Shown: in pieces, positions 40,146-50,310 of the stretch
Layout of the letters: every line of letters starts with the position of its first letter
How positions within the stretch are numbered: position 1 is the stretch's first letter
Source: Vreelandella zhaodongensis
GTDB taxonomy: Bacteria > Pseudomonadota > Gammaproteobacteria > Pseudomonadales > Halomonadaceae
Length of the DNA stretch: 64,000 bases
Assembly (NCBI RefSeq): GCF_013415115.1
Contig: NZ_JACCDD010000007.1
Span: 1-64,000, forward strand
Direction of reading: 5' to 3'
Program-made: the position numbers and the translations under genes
The notes under the pieces: model-generated
Seen by the model: the letters and a program-made list of their open reading frames with translations, nothing else
Told to the model about the DNA's origin: nothing
Databases searched by the model: none

Positions 40146-41122
40146 TTGAAGCTCACCCTTGGATCCAACATGGTGTAAAGAATGTCGACCAGCAGATTAA
40201 GAGTGACCACGAAAGCGGCCATCACTAGGAAACTGGCTTGGGCAAGAGGGAAATCAGAGGTACGCACCGAATTGAGGATTTCTCGCCCCAACCCAGGCCA
40301 CGAAAAGACCACCTCGACGACCACTTGACCACCCGCCGCCAAGCCAATCGTCACCGCTAACTGGGTGACCACTGGCAACAACGCATTACGAGCAGCATGA
40401 GCATAGAGAATGCGGCGTTCTGGCAAACCTTTAGCACGCGCCATTTCGATAAAGTCTTCGCCATAAACTTCCAGCATGGTGTTGCGCATAATCAGTAGCG
40501 GCGACCCTAAATAGTAGAGAGCTACCACCAGCGCTGGCAGGATCAGGTGATGCAGGAAGTCGAGGGTAAATATCTTGTCAAAAAACCCCGACGCTTCGTA
40601 GGGCAGCGTGCGCATCCCACTGGTAGGTAACCAGCCAAGCCCAATGCCAAAGACCAAGATAGCGATCATTCCTGTCCAAAACATTGGCGCAGAACGGAAC
40701 ATCAAGCCGACAAAAATACCGCTGGTATCTACCTTGCTACCACGACGCCAAGAGAGCCAGGCACCTAATGGCGCACCGACAGCATAAGCCAGCACAATCG
40801 CAGGCAGCATCAGCACCATGGTGTTTCCTAGCCGCTCCCAGATGATGTCTGCAACAGGGGCACGATAGTGAAAGGAGTAGCCAAAATCTCCCTGCAAAAT
40901 ATTGGCTAAGTAGATCAAGTATTGCTCCCAGATTGGTCGATCAAGACCAAAGCTGGCGCGTATGCGCTCACGCTCCTCGGGGTTTAGCCCCTCAGTAATA
41001 AGCGCTGCGGTGGGGTCAGGTAACCCTAAGCGGAAGAGAAAGAATAACAACGTGGCGATGATAAACAGCGCCATAAAACCGTGCAGAACACGGCGTATCA
41101 GATAACTGCTACGTGATGACAT
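40142..41122 (-). CDS. DppB-type ABC transporter permease
   Basis: 326-residue inner-membrane permease of the dipeptide/oligopeptide/nickel importer family. An N-terminal helix (about 14-31) starts with RRVLHGF and is followed by the conserved extracellular LNPEERERIRASFGLDRPIWEQYLIYL and GDFGYSFHYRAPV segments, and five more helices. The EAA loop is IEMARAKGLPERRILYAHAA, which contacts the ATPase. Normal length, in contrast with its partner permease. It starts 94 bases after the binding-protein gene, and its last four bases overlap the next gene. Confidence 0.93.
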   Translation of the reverse strand: MSSRSSYLIRRVLHGFMALFIIATLLFFLFRLGLPDPTAALITEGLNPEERERIRASFGLDRPIWEQYLIYLANILQGDFGYSFHYRAPVADIIWERLGNTMVLMLPAIVLAYAVGAPLGAWLSWRRGSKVDTSGIFVGLMFRSAPMFWTGMIAILVFGIGLGWLPTSGMRTLPYEASGFFDKIFTLDFLHHLILPALVVALYYLGSPLLIMRNTMLEVYGEDFIEMARAKGLPERRILYAHAARNALLPVVTQLAVTIGLAAGGQVVVEVVFSWPGLGREILNSVRTSDFPLAQASFLVMAAFVVTLNLLVDILYTMLDPRVSFK

Positions 41123-41134
41123 GACGGACTCGCT

Positions 41135-41179
41135 GTGAACGGCCGTTCACCCTGCACAGCCTTGTGGGCGTGCAGGGTG
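41135..41179 (-). promoter_or_regulatory. Intercistronic double hairpin between binding protein and permease genes
   Basis: A perfect palindrome GTGAACGGCCGTTCAC (41135-41150) is followed by a 10-bp stem CACCCTGCAC (41148-41157) with GTGCAGGGTG (41170-41179); the two share three bases. No T-run follows, so it is more likely an mRNA-stabilising or processing structure, like those after other binding-protein genes (malE-malF), that keeps binding protein more abundant than permease. Confidence 0.65.
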
Positions 41180-41216
41180 GTGGCACCTATATTAAGGAAG
41201 GATGTACCCAAAGCGC

Positions 41217-42863
41217 TTAGCGCATCAGACGACCATCCTCGTCCCAGGAGTAACCGGCCTCTTCCAGCTCGGCACGCGCCGCATCCATATCAAACTCAAA
41301 ACGCTCGATAAAGGCGTCATGCCAGAAGGTGTTAACCGGCGCAATCACACTCGATCCGACTTCGCCACGGCCATCGAGCAGCACATTGACCATGCGCTCA
41401 CGATCACTAGCCATGGTCAGAGCGCGACGTACAGCGCGGTCATCAAACGGCGGTCGACGTAAATTGAAGGTTAAATGGAAGTATCCAAAGTCGGGTACAT
41501 TGACCACGGTGAGGTGATCCTGGCTTTCAGCCAAGCTAATCTGACCAGGCTCCATGCGCCAAGCTGTCACATCGATTTCGCCAGTCTGCAAGCCTGTGTA
41601 GACACCTTCCATATCGGCATAGATGATGAACTCCACACCATCAACCGCGATGTTGTCAGCATAGAAGTGCTCATCGAACTTACTGATGGCCATGAACTCC
41701 CCCCGGTCAAAACGCTCGAACTGGAAGGGCCCAGAGCCAACCGTGGGTGTCTCGCTGGGGCTCAGCGTAGACGCATCGTCTATCTCAGACCAGATATGCT
41801 CGGGCAGAATGGGAATCTGTGATAAAGAAATGCTTGCGAAGGAAGCAGATGGCTCTTTTAGGTGGAAGTGAATCGTCAGCTCATCGACTACCTCCGCCCG
41901 CTCTAACGCCGCTAGGTAGGAGTTGAAGTAGCTGTAATCCTGCTCAAGGTAGTAGTTCCAGGTAAAGGCAACGTCACTGGCCGTTACTGGCTCGCCATCG
42001 TGAAACGTCATGCCTTCCCGAAGCGTCACCTCAATCGTGGTGTCGTCAACTTGCTCTACCTTCTCAGCCGCCCAAGGGAGTGGCTCTACATCAGCGGACA
42101 GACGTACTAAACGATCATAGTAGAGGCGCATCCATTTCCAGCCCCATACTGAGGTGGATGCCAGTGGGTTAAGGTTGTCTGGCTCCTGCGGCCCACCGAT
42201 ACGCAGGGTGCTGCGCTCGCCTACCGGGACAGCTTCCATTGGCCCCCATTCGCTGTACAGCCCCTCACCGGCCATCGGCTCAAAACCTTCGAAGGCGTCA
42301 TGGTTGTAGGCCACTACCTCATCGCGGAAGAAAAGCACGATCAACGGCGCATCGGGTTTATAGAGTTCCTGCATCTCCATGACCAGTTGCTGGCGCTCTT
42401 CTGGGTCGAAGGCTTGCGACTGTTGATCGAAGAGGGCGTCAAACTCAGGGTTATTATAACCACCAGGGTTATTGCCACCTGGCGAAGACTGACGAGAATC
42501 CAACGTGCTCAGGAAAAATTGCGGATCCAAGCGATCTGTACGACCACTCCAACCAAGAATCGTCGCGTCAAAATCTTGCTGATCATAGAAGCGCTCAAGC
42601 GCAGTACTAAATTCCGTCGGCGCTACCGTGACATCTAGCCCCAACTCTCTCCAGCGCTCAGCGACAATAAAAGCCGCCTCATAGCGGATTGGATCGTAAG
42701 ACTCAGTCGTCGTTGTAAGCGTAATCGAAGGCAAAAGTTCTTGTTCTTGTGCCTGAGCCTGGGTAGCAAACACGCTCACCCCCAGTGCCACTGCCAGCAC
42801 TCGTCCTGAGATCTGCGGCACGCCCAAAGCGCCTATTAGACGCTCTGTGATTGCTGTACTCAT
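41217..42863 (-). CDS. Circularly permuted family-5 solute-binding protein of ABC transporter
   Basis: 548 residues, with a Sec signal peptide (core 22-35, cleavage near ATQAQA|QE at 38). Mature residues about 45-215 match the C-terminal part of peptide-binding proteins such as DppA: the ITLTTTTESYDPIRYEAA strand, FDATILGWSGRTDRLDPQFF, YNNPEFDALFDQ, and ERQQLVMEMQELYKPDAPLI. Residues about 217-548 then match the family N-terminal part: LRIGGPQEPDNLNPLAS, LREGMTFHDGEPVTASDVAF, GSGPFQFERFDRG, DDRAVRRALTMASDRERMV, and the end DAARAELEEAGYSWDEDGR, which normally precedes the first block. So the family order is rotated with nothing duplicated and normal total length. First gene of the operon; GGGAGAG precedes the ATG. 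Substrate unknown. Confidence 0.93.
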   Translation of the reverse strand: MSTAITERLIGALGVPQISGRVLAVALGVSVFATQAQAQEQELLPSITLTTTTESYDPIRYEAAFIVAERWRELGLDVTVAPTEFSTALERFYDQQDFDATILGWSGRTDRLDPQFFLSTLDSRQSSPGGNNPGGYNNPEFDALFDQQSQAFDPEERQQLVMEMQELYKPDAPLIVLFFRDEVVAYNHDAFEGFEPMAGEGLYSEWGPMEAVPVGERSTLRIGGPQEPDNLNPLASTSVWGWKWMRLYYDRLVRLSADVEPLPWAAEKVEQVDDTTIEVTLREGMTFHDGEPVTASDVAFTWNYYLEQDYSYFNSYLAALERAEVVDELTIHFHLKEPSASFASISLSQIPILPEHIWSEIDDASTLSPSETPTVGSGPFQFERFDRGEFMAISKFDEHFYADNIAVDGVEFIIYADMEGVYTGLQTGEIDVTAWRMEPGQISLAESQDHLTVVNVPDFGYFHLTFNLRRPPFDDRAVRRALTMASDRERMVNVLLDGRGEVGSSVIAPVNTFWHDAFIERFEFDMDAARAELEEAGYSWDEDGRLMR

Positions 42864-43024
42864 TTTCTCTCCCTAAGGTCACTGACCAAGTAGGTTTATT
42901 CATTTGTATTTTTAGTTACCCTACTAACTTAAGTGAACAACAATTAAATCGTCAAACGTCCTCTTAAACGCTGCTGCACGAGCCATTACGCATATACGTA
43001 GCTTTCTGGAATCGTCTATAAACG
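42864..43024 (-). promoter_or_regulatory. Promoter region of the ABC transporter operon
   Basis: 161 A/T-rich bases between the ftsH terminator and the binding-protein gene must hold the operon promoter. On the minus strand a TTGACG (about 42949-42954) lies 17 bases before TTAAGT, a weak sigma70 candidate. No operator is recognised. Confidence 0.35.
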
Positions 43025-43052
43025 AATAAAGCGCCTTAAAAGGCGCTTTATT
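43025..43052 (-). terminator. Terminator after ftsH
   Basis: Perfect stem AATAAAGCGCCTT (43025-43037) with AAGGCGCTTTATT (43040-43052), 30 bases after the ftsH stop. It separates ftsH from the ABC transporter operon. Confidence 0.88.
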
Positions 43053-43082
43053 CACACAAACTAGCTAATTAAAACCAACAAG

Positions 43083-45092
43083 TTACGACCCAGCGGGACC
43101 GCCTAACGGATCAGAAGGACGGCGACGAGGCTCATCGTCATCTTCTTCACTATCATCGCCTGAAGCACCAGGAGGTGTGTCATCCGACTTCTCTTCAGTC
43201 TTTACTTCAGGCTTGTCATCGTTAGCGTGCGTACCACCACCAGATGAATCACCGTCGTTCCAACCTTCTGGCGGACGTGGCTCGCGCCCTTCCATGATAT
43301 CTTTCAACTGGTCGGCATCGATGGTTTCGTACTTCATCAATGCTTCGGCCATAGCGTCCAACTTGTCACGATTATCTTCCAAAATCTGACGCGCTTGCTC
43401 GTAACATTCGTCGATGATCTTGCGCACTTCTTTATCTAGACGCGAGGTGGTTTCACCAGACTTCAGCTTACCGCCACTTTGACCAGGACCGCCAAGGAAC
43501 TGATGAGACTCATCCTCATCGTACATGATCGGCCCCATTTCACTCGACAGCCCCCACTTGGCGACCATGTTATGGGCAAGCTCAGTAGCGCGCTTAATAT
43601 CGTTTGAGGCACCGGTGGTCACACCGTTAGCGCCCAACGTCATCTCTTCAGCAATACGACCACCAAACAGCGAGCAAATTTGGCTGAGAATTTGCTGGCG
43701 CGACAGGCTGTAACGGTCTTCTTCTGGCAGGAACATCGTGACGCCTAGCGCACGACCACGCGGGATGATCGTCACTTTGTACACAGGATCATGCTCTGGC
43801 GCTACTAAGCCAATAATGGCGTGACCTGATTCGTGATATGCCGTGTTGAGCTTCTCTTTATCAGTCATGACCATCGATTTGCGCTCAGCGCCCATCATGA
43901 TCTTGTCTTTAGCAAGCTCCAGCTCTTCCATGGCAACCAAGCGCTTGTTACGACGGGCTGCAAACAGCGCAGCCTCGTTTACCAAGTTCGCCAGATCCGC
44001 ACCCGAGAAGCCTGGCGTACCGCGCGCAATCAACTGCGGCTTAACATCATCGGCCAGCGGCACTTTGCGAAGGTGAACCCCCAAAATGTGTTCACGGCCA
44101 CGAATATCCGGCAGGCCAACCGTTACTTGACGGTCAAAACGCCCCGGACGCAACAAGGCAGGATCGAGAACGTCAGGGCGGTTAGTTGCTGCAATAACGA
44201 TAACGCCTTCGTTAGCTTCGAAGCCATCCATCTCTACCAGTAACTGGTTGAGTGTTTGCTCACGCTCATCGTTGCCGCCGCCCATACCAGCACCGCGCGA
44301 GCGGCCAACGGCATCGATTTCATCGATAAAGATGATACAAGGCGCTTGCTTCTTGGCCTGCTCAAACATGTCGCGCACACGGGAAGCACCAACCCCGACA
44401 AACATCTCCACGAAGTCTGAACCTGAGATAGAGAAAAACGGCACCTTCGCTTCGCCCGCAATGGACTTGGCCAGCAACGTTTTACCTGTACCAGGCGGGC
44501 CTACCATCAAGACACCGCGCGGGATCGTGCCACCCAAGCGCTGGAATTTAGTAGGATCACGCAGGAAATCAACCAGCTCTTCTACTTCTTCCTTCGCTTC
44601 ATCACAACCTGCGACATCAGCGAAAGTGGTCTTAATCTGATCCTGAGAAAGCAGCTTAGCTTTGGATTTACCGAAGCTCATCGGGCCGCCTTTACCGCCG
44701 CCAGCTCCACCCTGCATTTGGCGCATAAAGAACATAAATATGGCCAGGATTAGCAGAATCGGGAAGCTCGCAATCAGCAAACGTGTCCAGATACTTTGTT
44801 GCTCCGGCTCTTTGCCTATCACTGTTACGTTGTTGCTTAACAGATCATCGATCAGCTTAGGATCTTCGGCGGCAGGACGAATAGTCTGAAACTGAGAACC
44901 ATCCGTACGCTCACCGGTGATGGTAAAGCCATCAATGGTGACGCTGCGTATCTGCTGATTTTGCACCTGTTGCACAAACTGAGAGTAGTTTGTTGCTTGT
45001 GGTGCGCTTTCCGTACTGAAATTATTGAACACTGTCAGTAGAACGGCCGCGATGACCAACCACAGAATCAGGTTCTTCGCCATATCGTTCAA
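43083..45092 (-). CDS. ftsH: ATP-dependent zinc metalloprotease FtsH
   Basis: Membrane-anchored AAA+ protease that degrades unstable membrane and regulatory proteins. It has 669 residues: membrane helices at about 6-23 and 106-126 around a periplasmic domain, AAA domain with Walker A GPPGTGKT, the pore motif FVEMFVG, Walker B IFIDEID and the SRH region, and the zinc protease motif HESGH. The C-terminal 60 or so residues are acidic and of low complexity ([14 protein letters not shown]). In relatives it is directly followed by folP; here a terminator and the ABC transporter operon follow. Confidence 0.98.
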   Translation of the reverse strand: MNDMAKNLILWLVIAAVLLTVFNNFSTESAPQATNYSQFVQQVQNQQIRSVTIDGFTITGERTDGSQFQTIRPAAEDPKLIDDLLSNNVTVIGKEPEQQSIWTRLLIASFPILLILAIFMFFMRQMQGGAGGGKGGPMSFGKSKAKLLSQDQIKTTFADVAGCDEAKEEVEELVDFLRDPTKFQRLGGTIPRGVLMVGPPGTGKTLLAKSIAGEAKVPFFSISGSDFVEMFVGVGASRVRDMFEQAKKQAPCIIFIDEIDAVGRSRGAGMGGGNDEREQTLNQLLVEMDGFEANEGVIVIAATNRPDVLDPALLRPGRFDRQVTVGLPDIRGREHILGVHLRKVPLADDVKPQLIARGTPGFSGADLANLVNEAALFAARRNKRLVAMEELELAKDKIMMGAERKSMVMTDKEKLNTAYHESGHAIIGLVAPEHDPVYKVTIIPRGRALGVTMFLPEEDRYSLSRQQILSQICSLFGGRIAEEMTLGANGVTTGASNDIKRATELAHNMVAKWGLSSEMGPIMYDEDESHQFLGGPGQSGGKLKSGETTSRLDKEVRKIIDECYEQARQILEDNRDKLDAMAEALMKYETIDADQLKDIMEGREPRPPEGWNDGDSSGGGTHANDDKPEVKTEEKSDDTPPGASGDDSEEDDDEPRRRPSDPLGGPAGS

Positions 45093-45308
45093 GGGGCTAC
45101 CCTCATTACAAGAATCCGTCAGTTAACCGTTAATACTCAGACCTTACACTAGAGCTTAACGTTCAACCATTGCCAAAGCACATTCGGCTTTGGGCCATCT
45201 GTGTCACGCTCGTCCAATGTGCATAATGTGACACACCTTACGACTGCCTGTCTGGCAATCGTGGTGATAAATCTTTGCTATTACTTGCTAGCACAGGGTC
45301 GCATTTCG

Positions 45309-45956
45309 TTATCCACGAAACCCTTCCGCTAGAAAATAGACTTCCCGTGAGCGCGCCCTCGAAGCATCCGGCTTGCGAGTCACGACACGGTCAAAACTAC
45401 TACGGAGCTCTTTCAAGTAGGTATCAAACCCTTCGCCTTGAAAAACTTTAGCCAGAAAGCGCCCGCCAGGGGGTAGCGTTTCTCGAGCGAGCTCAAGTGC
45501 TAATTCTACAAGATACATTGCCTGAGGCTGATCAATCGCCGCCATACCACTCATATTGGGGGCCATGTCTGACATCACAAGGTCTACTTGGCGATTTCCT
45601 AGGCGCTCTAGAATCGCATTAAGTACACTTTCTTCAGTAAAATCACCTTGGATGAAGTCTACGCCTGCCAGGGCATCCATCTCTAATATGTCTGACGCTA
45701 TCACGACCCCTTCAGGCCCCACCTTGTCTGCGGCAATTTGACTCCATCCGCCAGGCGCAGCCCCTAGGTCAATCACCGTCATGCCAGGGCGGAATAACTT
45801 ATCTTTTTCATCTAACTCAAGCAACTTATAGCTTGCACGGGAGCGATAGCCATCCTGCCAGCTCTGCTTGACGTACTGATCGTCAAAATGCTCCTTCTTC
45901 CAGTTATTGCTGGTCTTACTTACTGAATGTTTACGGCTTGGGGGCTTTTGCTGCAT
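45309..45956 (-). CDS. rlmE: 23S rRNA 2'-O-ribose methyltransferase RlmE
   Basis: Methylates U2552 of 23S rRNA late in 50S assembly. It has the SAM motif [13 protein letters not shown], the [11 protein letters not shown] active-site segment and the [12 protein letters not shown] block. The start is uncertain: ATG at 45956 gives 215 residues and ATG at 45992 gives 227; neither has a clear ribosome site, and conservation begins at [17 protein letters not shown]. It is divergent from yhbY and upstream of ftsH, as in E. coli. The 216-base gap to ftsH holds no gene. Confidence 0.95.
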   Translation of the reverse strand: MQQKPPSRKHSVSKTSNNWKKEHFDDQYVKQSWQDGYRSRASYKLLELDEKDKLFRPGMTVIDLGAAPGGWSQIAADKVGPEGVVIASDILEMDALAGVDFIQGDFTEESVLNAILERLGNRQVDLVMSDMAPNMSGMAAIDQPQAMYLVELALELARETLPPGGRFLAKVFQGEGFDTYLKELRSSFDRVVTRKPDASRARSREVYFLAEGFRG

Positions 45957-46070
45957 GTAGGCATCTAACACTGGAATAGAAGATGGGCGCATTCACGCGA
46001 TTGCTTTCACTTAGCGGCATTTCACCGTAAGATGGAGCGTTAAGCGCTAACTGGGATACCGCAAGATACC

Positions 46071-46397
46071 ATGAGCTTGTCACAGGCACAAAAGAAAGCA
46101 TTTCGTAGCATTGGCCACCACCTTAACCCGGTGGTCACCGTTTCTGAGAACGGCGTCTCCGAAAACCTGCTCGCAGAACTCAGCCGCGCGCTCAATGACC
46201 ACGAGCTAATCAAAGTAAAACTTGCCCTGCCAGAGCGTGATGATCGTGCTGCTATGCTCAACGAGCTGATTGCCGACAGTAACGCCGAGCTGGTGCAAAC
46301 CATTGGTAAAATGGCGCTACTCTATCGCCGCAATCCAAAGGTAAACCCCAAGCTTTCCAACATCACACGCTTTGAGAACCATCACGGGCGGCATTAA
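46071..46397 (+). CDS. yhbY: YhbY-type CRM-domain RNA-binding protein
   Basis: Small CRM-domain protein (108 residues) associated with pre-50S ribosomal particles. It carries the conserved LNPVVTVSENGVSENLLAEL, HELIKVKLALPERDDR and GKMALLYRRNPK with the family's GxxG-like loop region. It is divergent from rlmE and convergent with greA, separated from greA by a bidirectional terminator. Confidence 0.95.
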   Translation: MSLSQAQKKAFRSIGHHLNPVVTVSENGVSENLLAELSRALNDHELIKVKLALPERDDRAAMLNELIADSNAELVQTIGKMALLYRRNPKVNPKLSNITRFENHHGRH

Positions 46398-46429
46398 CCC
46401 AAACGTGGCACTTGAATAAACGTGAATCT

Positions 46430-46463
46430 AAAAGGCCCGCGGTGGTTACATCGCGGGCCTTTT
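46430..46463. terminator. Bidirectional terminator between yhbY and greA
   Basis: Perfect 12-bp stem AAAAGGCCCGCG (46430-46441) with CGCGGGCCTTTT (46452-46463). A on one arm and T on the other make it work in both directions between the convergent genes. Confidence 0.93.
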
Positions 46464-46535
46464 AGTGTGCCGCCAACTAAGGCAACAGGGTGCGAGCGCG
46501 ATAAAGACGCCCACACCCCGCTTCACAGCGATAAA

Positions 46536-47012
46536 TCAGAGATGCTCAACACTCTCAATTTCGTACTCAACATCGCCGCCGGGCGTTTTAACAACGACTA
46601 CGTCGCCCTCTTCTTTACCAATCATCGCGCGGGCAATGGGAGAGGTCACGGATATACGCCCCTCTTTGATGTTGGCTTCATCTTCACCAACGATGCGGTA
46701 AGTAACGCTGGCGTCACTATCCAGGTTTAGCAACGACACGGTGACACCAAAAATCACTTTGCCGGTTTTGGGCAGTTTGGTGACGTCAATTACCTGAGCG
46801 CCTGAAAGCTTACTTTCAATTTCCTGAATACGGCCTTCAATAAACCCTTGCTGCTCGCGAGCGGCGTGGTACTCGGCGTTCTCTTTGAGATCACCATGTT
46901 CACGCGCTTCAGCAATAGCAGCAATGACTTGAGGACGGGCTTCGCCCTTCAAGTGATTAAGCTCTTCGCGAAGACTTTTTTCTCCCGCTACCGTCATCGG
47001 GACCTTGTTCAT
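46536..47012 (-). CDS. greA: Transcription elongation factor GreA
   Basis: Stimulates transcript cleavage by backtracked RNA polymerase. 158 residues with an N-terminal coiled coil ([22 protein letters not shown]...[20 protein letters not shown], tip acidic residues DLKENAEY) and a C-terminal FKBP-like domain ([30 protein letters not shown]). The ATG overlaps the carB stop by four bases, so it forms the end of carA-carB-greA. Confidence 0.97.
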   Translation of the reverse strand: MNKVPMTVAGEKSLREELNHLKGEARPQVIAAIAEAREHGDLKENAEYHAAREQQGFIEGRIQEIESKLSGAQVIDVTKLPKTGKVIFGVTVSLLNLDSDASVTYRIVGEDEANIKEGRISVTSPIARAMIGKEEGDVVVVKTPGGDVEYEIESVEHL

Positions 47013-50000
47013 TGACTTGCTCCTGCATGCAGATCCTGAAGGCGCCGCACCGTAATCTCCCTACCGTACTCAAGCGCCATGCAAACAGCATTAGCACCCG
47101 CCAAGGTGGTCGCATAGGGCACCTTGCGCGCGAGAGCAGTACGGCGAATAATTGAAGAGTCGTTAATAGCCTGACGACCTTCAGTTGTGTTCACGATGTA
47201 GGCGATTTCGTCGTTCTTCAGCAGATCGACGATATGGGGACGGCCTTCGTAGACTTTATTGACGTGCTCCACGTCCAGTCCAGCAGCTTCAAGTGCCGCT
47301 GCCGTTCCGCGCGTTGCACATAATGTGAAGCCCAATGTTAGCAGAGAACGTGCCACTTCGATAATCCCCTGCTTGTCAGGCTCACGCACAGAAAGGAACG
47401 CTTTACGGTCGCCACTCAACGCTGGAATGGCTTCGCCAGCACCCAACTGCGCCTTAAAGAAGGCTTCTGCAAAGGTCTCTCCAGAGCCCATCACCTCACC
47501 CGTCGACTTCATCTCCGGCGACAGAATCGGGTCAACACCCTGGAACTTGTTGAACGGGAACACCGCCTCTTTGACGCTATAGAAGTGCGGGATAATTTCG
47601 CGCTCAAAGCCCTGCTCGGCCAGTGTTTTACCCGCCATGCAGCGCGCCGCAATCTGCGCCAACGAGGTGCCGATGCACTTAGACACAAACGGCACGGTGC
47701 GCGAAGCACGGGGGTTAACCTCGATGACATAGATCTCGCCATCCTGCCACGCCAACTGCACGTTCATCAGACCTTTAACACCAAGCTCGACGGCCATTTT
47801 CTTGACCTGCTCGCGCATTTCATCCTGCACATCGGCAGGCAGCGAGTAAGGTGGCAGCGCACAGGCGGAATCACCAGAGTGAACCCCCGCCTGCTCAACG
47901 TGCTGCATAATGCCGCCAATCACCACCTGCTGACCGTCAGATACGGCGTCGATATCAATCTCGATCGCCGCGCTTAAGAAGTGGTCAAGCAAGACGGGGG
48001 AGTCGTTAGACACCTTCACCGCATTGGTCATGTAGTTTTCAAGCTCGGAGGCATCATAAACAATCTCCATCGCACGACCACCCAGTACGTAGCTAGGGCG
48101 CACCACCAGCGGGTAGCCAATGGCCTCTGCCTTGGAAAATGCCTCTTCAAAGCTGCGAGCGGTGGCGTTGGGCGGCTGCTTCAAGCCTAGCTTGTCGATC
48201 ATCACCTGGAAGCGCTCGCGGTCTTCAGCGCGGTCGATGGCGTCCGGCGTGGTACCAATAATCGGCACGCCTGCTGCCTCTAGCTCACGGGCAAGCTTCA
48301 ACGGCGTTTGACCACCGAACTGCACAATCACGCCTACCGGCTTCTCTTTATCGGCAATTTCCAACACATCTTCCAGCGTTACCGGCTCAAAGTAGAGACG
48401 ATCAGAGGTGTCGTAGTCGGTAGAAACGGTTTCCGGGTTGCAATTGACCATGATGGTTTCATAGCCGTCATCGCGCATCGCGAAGGCAGCATGAACACAG
48501 CAGTAATCGAACTCGATGCCTTGACCGATACGGTTCGGGCCACCACCCAATACCATAATTTTCTGACGATCCGACACATCCGCCTCGCACTCCTCTTCAT
48601 AGGTGGAGTACATGTAAGCGGTATCAGAGGCAAATTCCGCAGCACAGGTGTCGACACGTTTATAAACCGGACGAATGCCCGCTGCCTGACGCGTTTTGCG
48701 GAACTCTTTTTCCGACACACCCAACAGCTTGGCCAACCGTGCATCACCGAAGCCCTTGCGCTTAAGCAGGTAAAGCTCACGGGCAGAGAGGTCAACCAGG
48801 GCGCGCTTGGCGACGGCATTCTCGGTCAGCACCAGGTCTTCCAACTGCACCAGGAACCAAGGGTCAATATTAGTGAGCGCAAATACCTCATCAACACTCA
48901 TTCCAGAACGCATGGCGTCAGCCACATAGAAAATACGCTCGGCACCAGCGGCCTGAAGCTCGCCCTGGATGATAGCCATGTTGTCTGGCGTGAAATCGGT
49001 GATGATCGGATCAAGGCCATCGTTACCGGTTTCCAGACCGCGCAGCGCTTTCTGCAGCGACTCTTGGAACGTACGGCCAATCGCCATCACTTCGCCAACT
49101 GACTTCATCTGGGTGGTCAGGCGGTCGTTTGCCTGGGGGAATTTCTCGAAGGTAAAGCGCGGAATCTTAGTGACGACATAATCGATTGATGGCTCAAACG
49201 ACGCGGGCGTGCGGCCACCGGTAATATCGTTTTGCAGCTCATCCAGGGTATAACCTACTGCCAGCTTGGCAGCGATTTTAGCAATCGGGAAGCCAGTGGC
49301 CTTAGATGCCAGCGCCGACGAGCGCGATACCCGCGGGTTCATCTCGATGACCACTAGGCGACCAGTTTTTGGGTCCATACCAAACTGTACGTTGGAGCCG
49401 CCGGTTTCTACACCAATCTCGCGCAGTACCGCCAGGCTAGCGTCACGCATGATCTGGTACTCTTTGTCGGTCAGCGTTTGCGCTGGCGCGACGGTAATCG
49501 AGTCACCGGTGTGAACGCCCATCGGATCGAAGTTTTCAATCGCACAGACAATGATGCAGTTGTCATTCTTATCCCGCACCACTTCCATTTCGTACTCTTT
49601 CCAACCCAGCAGCGACTCATCAATCAACAGCTCGTGGTTGTTGGAAAGCTCGAAACCACGCGTACAGATCTCCTCGAACTCTTCTTTGTTATACGCCACG
49701 CCGCCGCCGGAGCCGCCCATGGTGTAAGAAGGACGAATAATGGTCGGGAAGCCTAATTCAGCCTGAATTTCCCAGGCCTCGTCCATGGTGTGCGCCACTT
49801 TCGCTTTCGGGCACTCCAAACCAATACGCTTCATAGCTTGATCGAACAGGTCGCGATCTTCAGCCATGTTAATCGCATCGGCGTTGGCACCAATCATCTC
49901 GACGCTGTATTTCTCCAGCACACCATGCTTTTCAAGGTCAAGCGCACAGTTCAGCGCTGTCTGGCCACCCATGGTGGGCAGAATCGCGTCCGGGCGCTCG

Positions 50001-50239
50001 GCCTCAATAATCTTCTCAACCGCCTGCCAGGTAATCGGCTCGATGTACGTTGCATCGGCCATGGCTGGGTCGGTCATGATGGTGGCCGGGTTGGAGTTAA
50101 CCAAAATAACTCGGTAACCCTCCTCGCGCAGTGCTTTACACGCCTGGGCGCCAGAGTAGTCAAATTCGCAGGCCTGGCCGATGACAATCGGGCCAGCGCC
50201 AATGATAAGAATGCTGTTGATATCGGTACGCTTAGGCAT
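47009..50239 (-). CDS. carB: Carbamoyl-phosphate synthase large subunit
   Basis: Makes carbamoyl phosphate from bicarbonate, ammonia and two ATP for arginine and pyrimidine synthesis. 1076 residues: two homologous ATP-grasp halves (each with a SYVLGG- or SYTMGG-type P-loop and VIEVNPR(V/A)SR), an oligomerisation domain, and the C-terminal allosteric MGS-like domain beginning near [13 protein letters not shown] chose [11 protein letters not shown] at 50239, where the family starts. It lies 71 bases after carA. Confidence 0.98.
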   Translation of the reverse strand: MPKRTDINSILIIGAGPIVIGQACEFDYSGAQACKALREEGYRVILVNSNPATIMTDPAMADATYIEPITWQAVEKIIEAERPDAILPTMGGQTALNCALDLEKHGVLEKYSVEMIGANADAINMAEDRDLFDQAMKRIGLECPKAKVAHTMDEAWEIQAELGFPTIIRPSYTMGGSGGGVAYNKEEFEEICTRGFELSNNHELLIDESLLGWKEYEMEVVRDKNDNCIIVCAIENFDPMGVHTGDSITVAPAQTLTDKEYQIMRDASLAVLREIGVETGGSNVQFGMDPKTGRLVVIEMNPRVSRSSALASKATGFPIAKIAAKLAVGYTLDELQNDITGGRTPASFEPSIDYVVTKIPRFTFEKFPQANDRLTTQMKSVGEVMAIGRTFQESLQKALRGLETGNDGLDPIITDFTPDNMAIIQGELQAAGAERIFYVADAMRSGMSVDEVFALTNIDPWFLVQLEDLVLTENAVAKRALVDLSARELYLLKRKGFGDARLAKLLGVSEKEFRKTRQAAGIRPVYKRVDTCAAEFASDTAYMYSTYEEECEADVSDRQKIMVLGGGPNRIGQGIEFDYCCVHAAFAMRDDGYETIMVNCNPETVSTDYDTSDRLYFEPVTLEDVLEIADKEKPVGVIVQFGGQTPLKLARELEAAGVPIIGTTPDAIDRAEDRERFQVMIDKLGLKQPPNATARSFEEAFSKAEAIGYPLVVRPSYVLGGRAMEIVYDASELENYMTNAVKVSNDSPVLLDHFLSAAIEIDIDAVSDGQQVVIGGIMQHVEQAGVHSGDSACALPPYSLPADVQDEMREQVKKMAVELGVKGLMNVQLAWQDGEIYVIEVNPRASRTVPFVSKCIGTSLAQIAARCMAGKTLAEQGFEREIIPHFYSVKEAVFPFNKFQGVDPILSPEMKSTGEVMGSGETFAEAFFKAQLGAGEAIPALSGDRKAFLSVREPDKQGIIEVARSLLTLGFTLCATRGTAAALEAAGLDVEHVNKVYEGRPHIVDLLKNDEIAYIVNTTEGRQAINDSSIIRRTALARKVPYATTLAGANAVCMALEYGREITVRRLQDLHAGASQ

Positions 50240-50310
50240 AACGGTTCCCGCAAAATAGGTGACGATGAGCGACAAAAAACGGCGTTACATGGCGGCCATT
50301 AAGGGCAGCG

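Noticed and set aside
41217..42863. Explanation of the receptor as two genes, a frameshift or a truncated tandem duplicate
   Set aside because: A single uninterrupted frame has one signal peptide, normal total length, and each family block exactly once.
48308..49102. 264-codon open frame on the plus strand inside carB
   Set aside because: It is antisense to a fully conserved enzyme and has no ribosome site or protein-like features; long antisense frames are expected in this codon usage.
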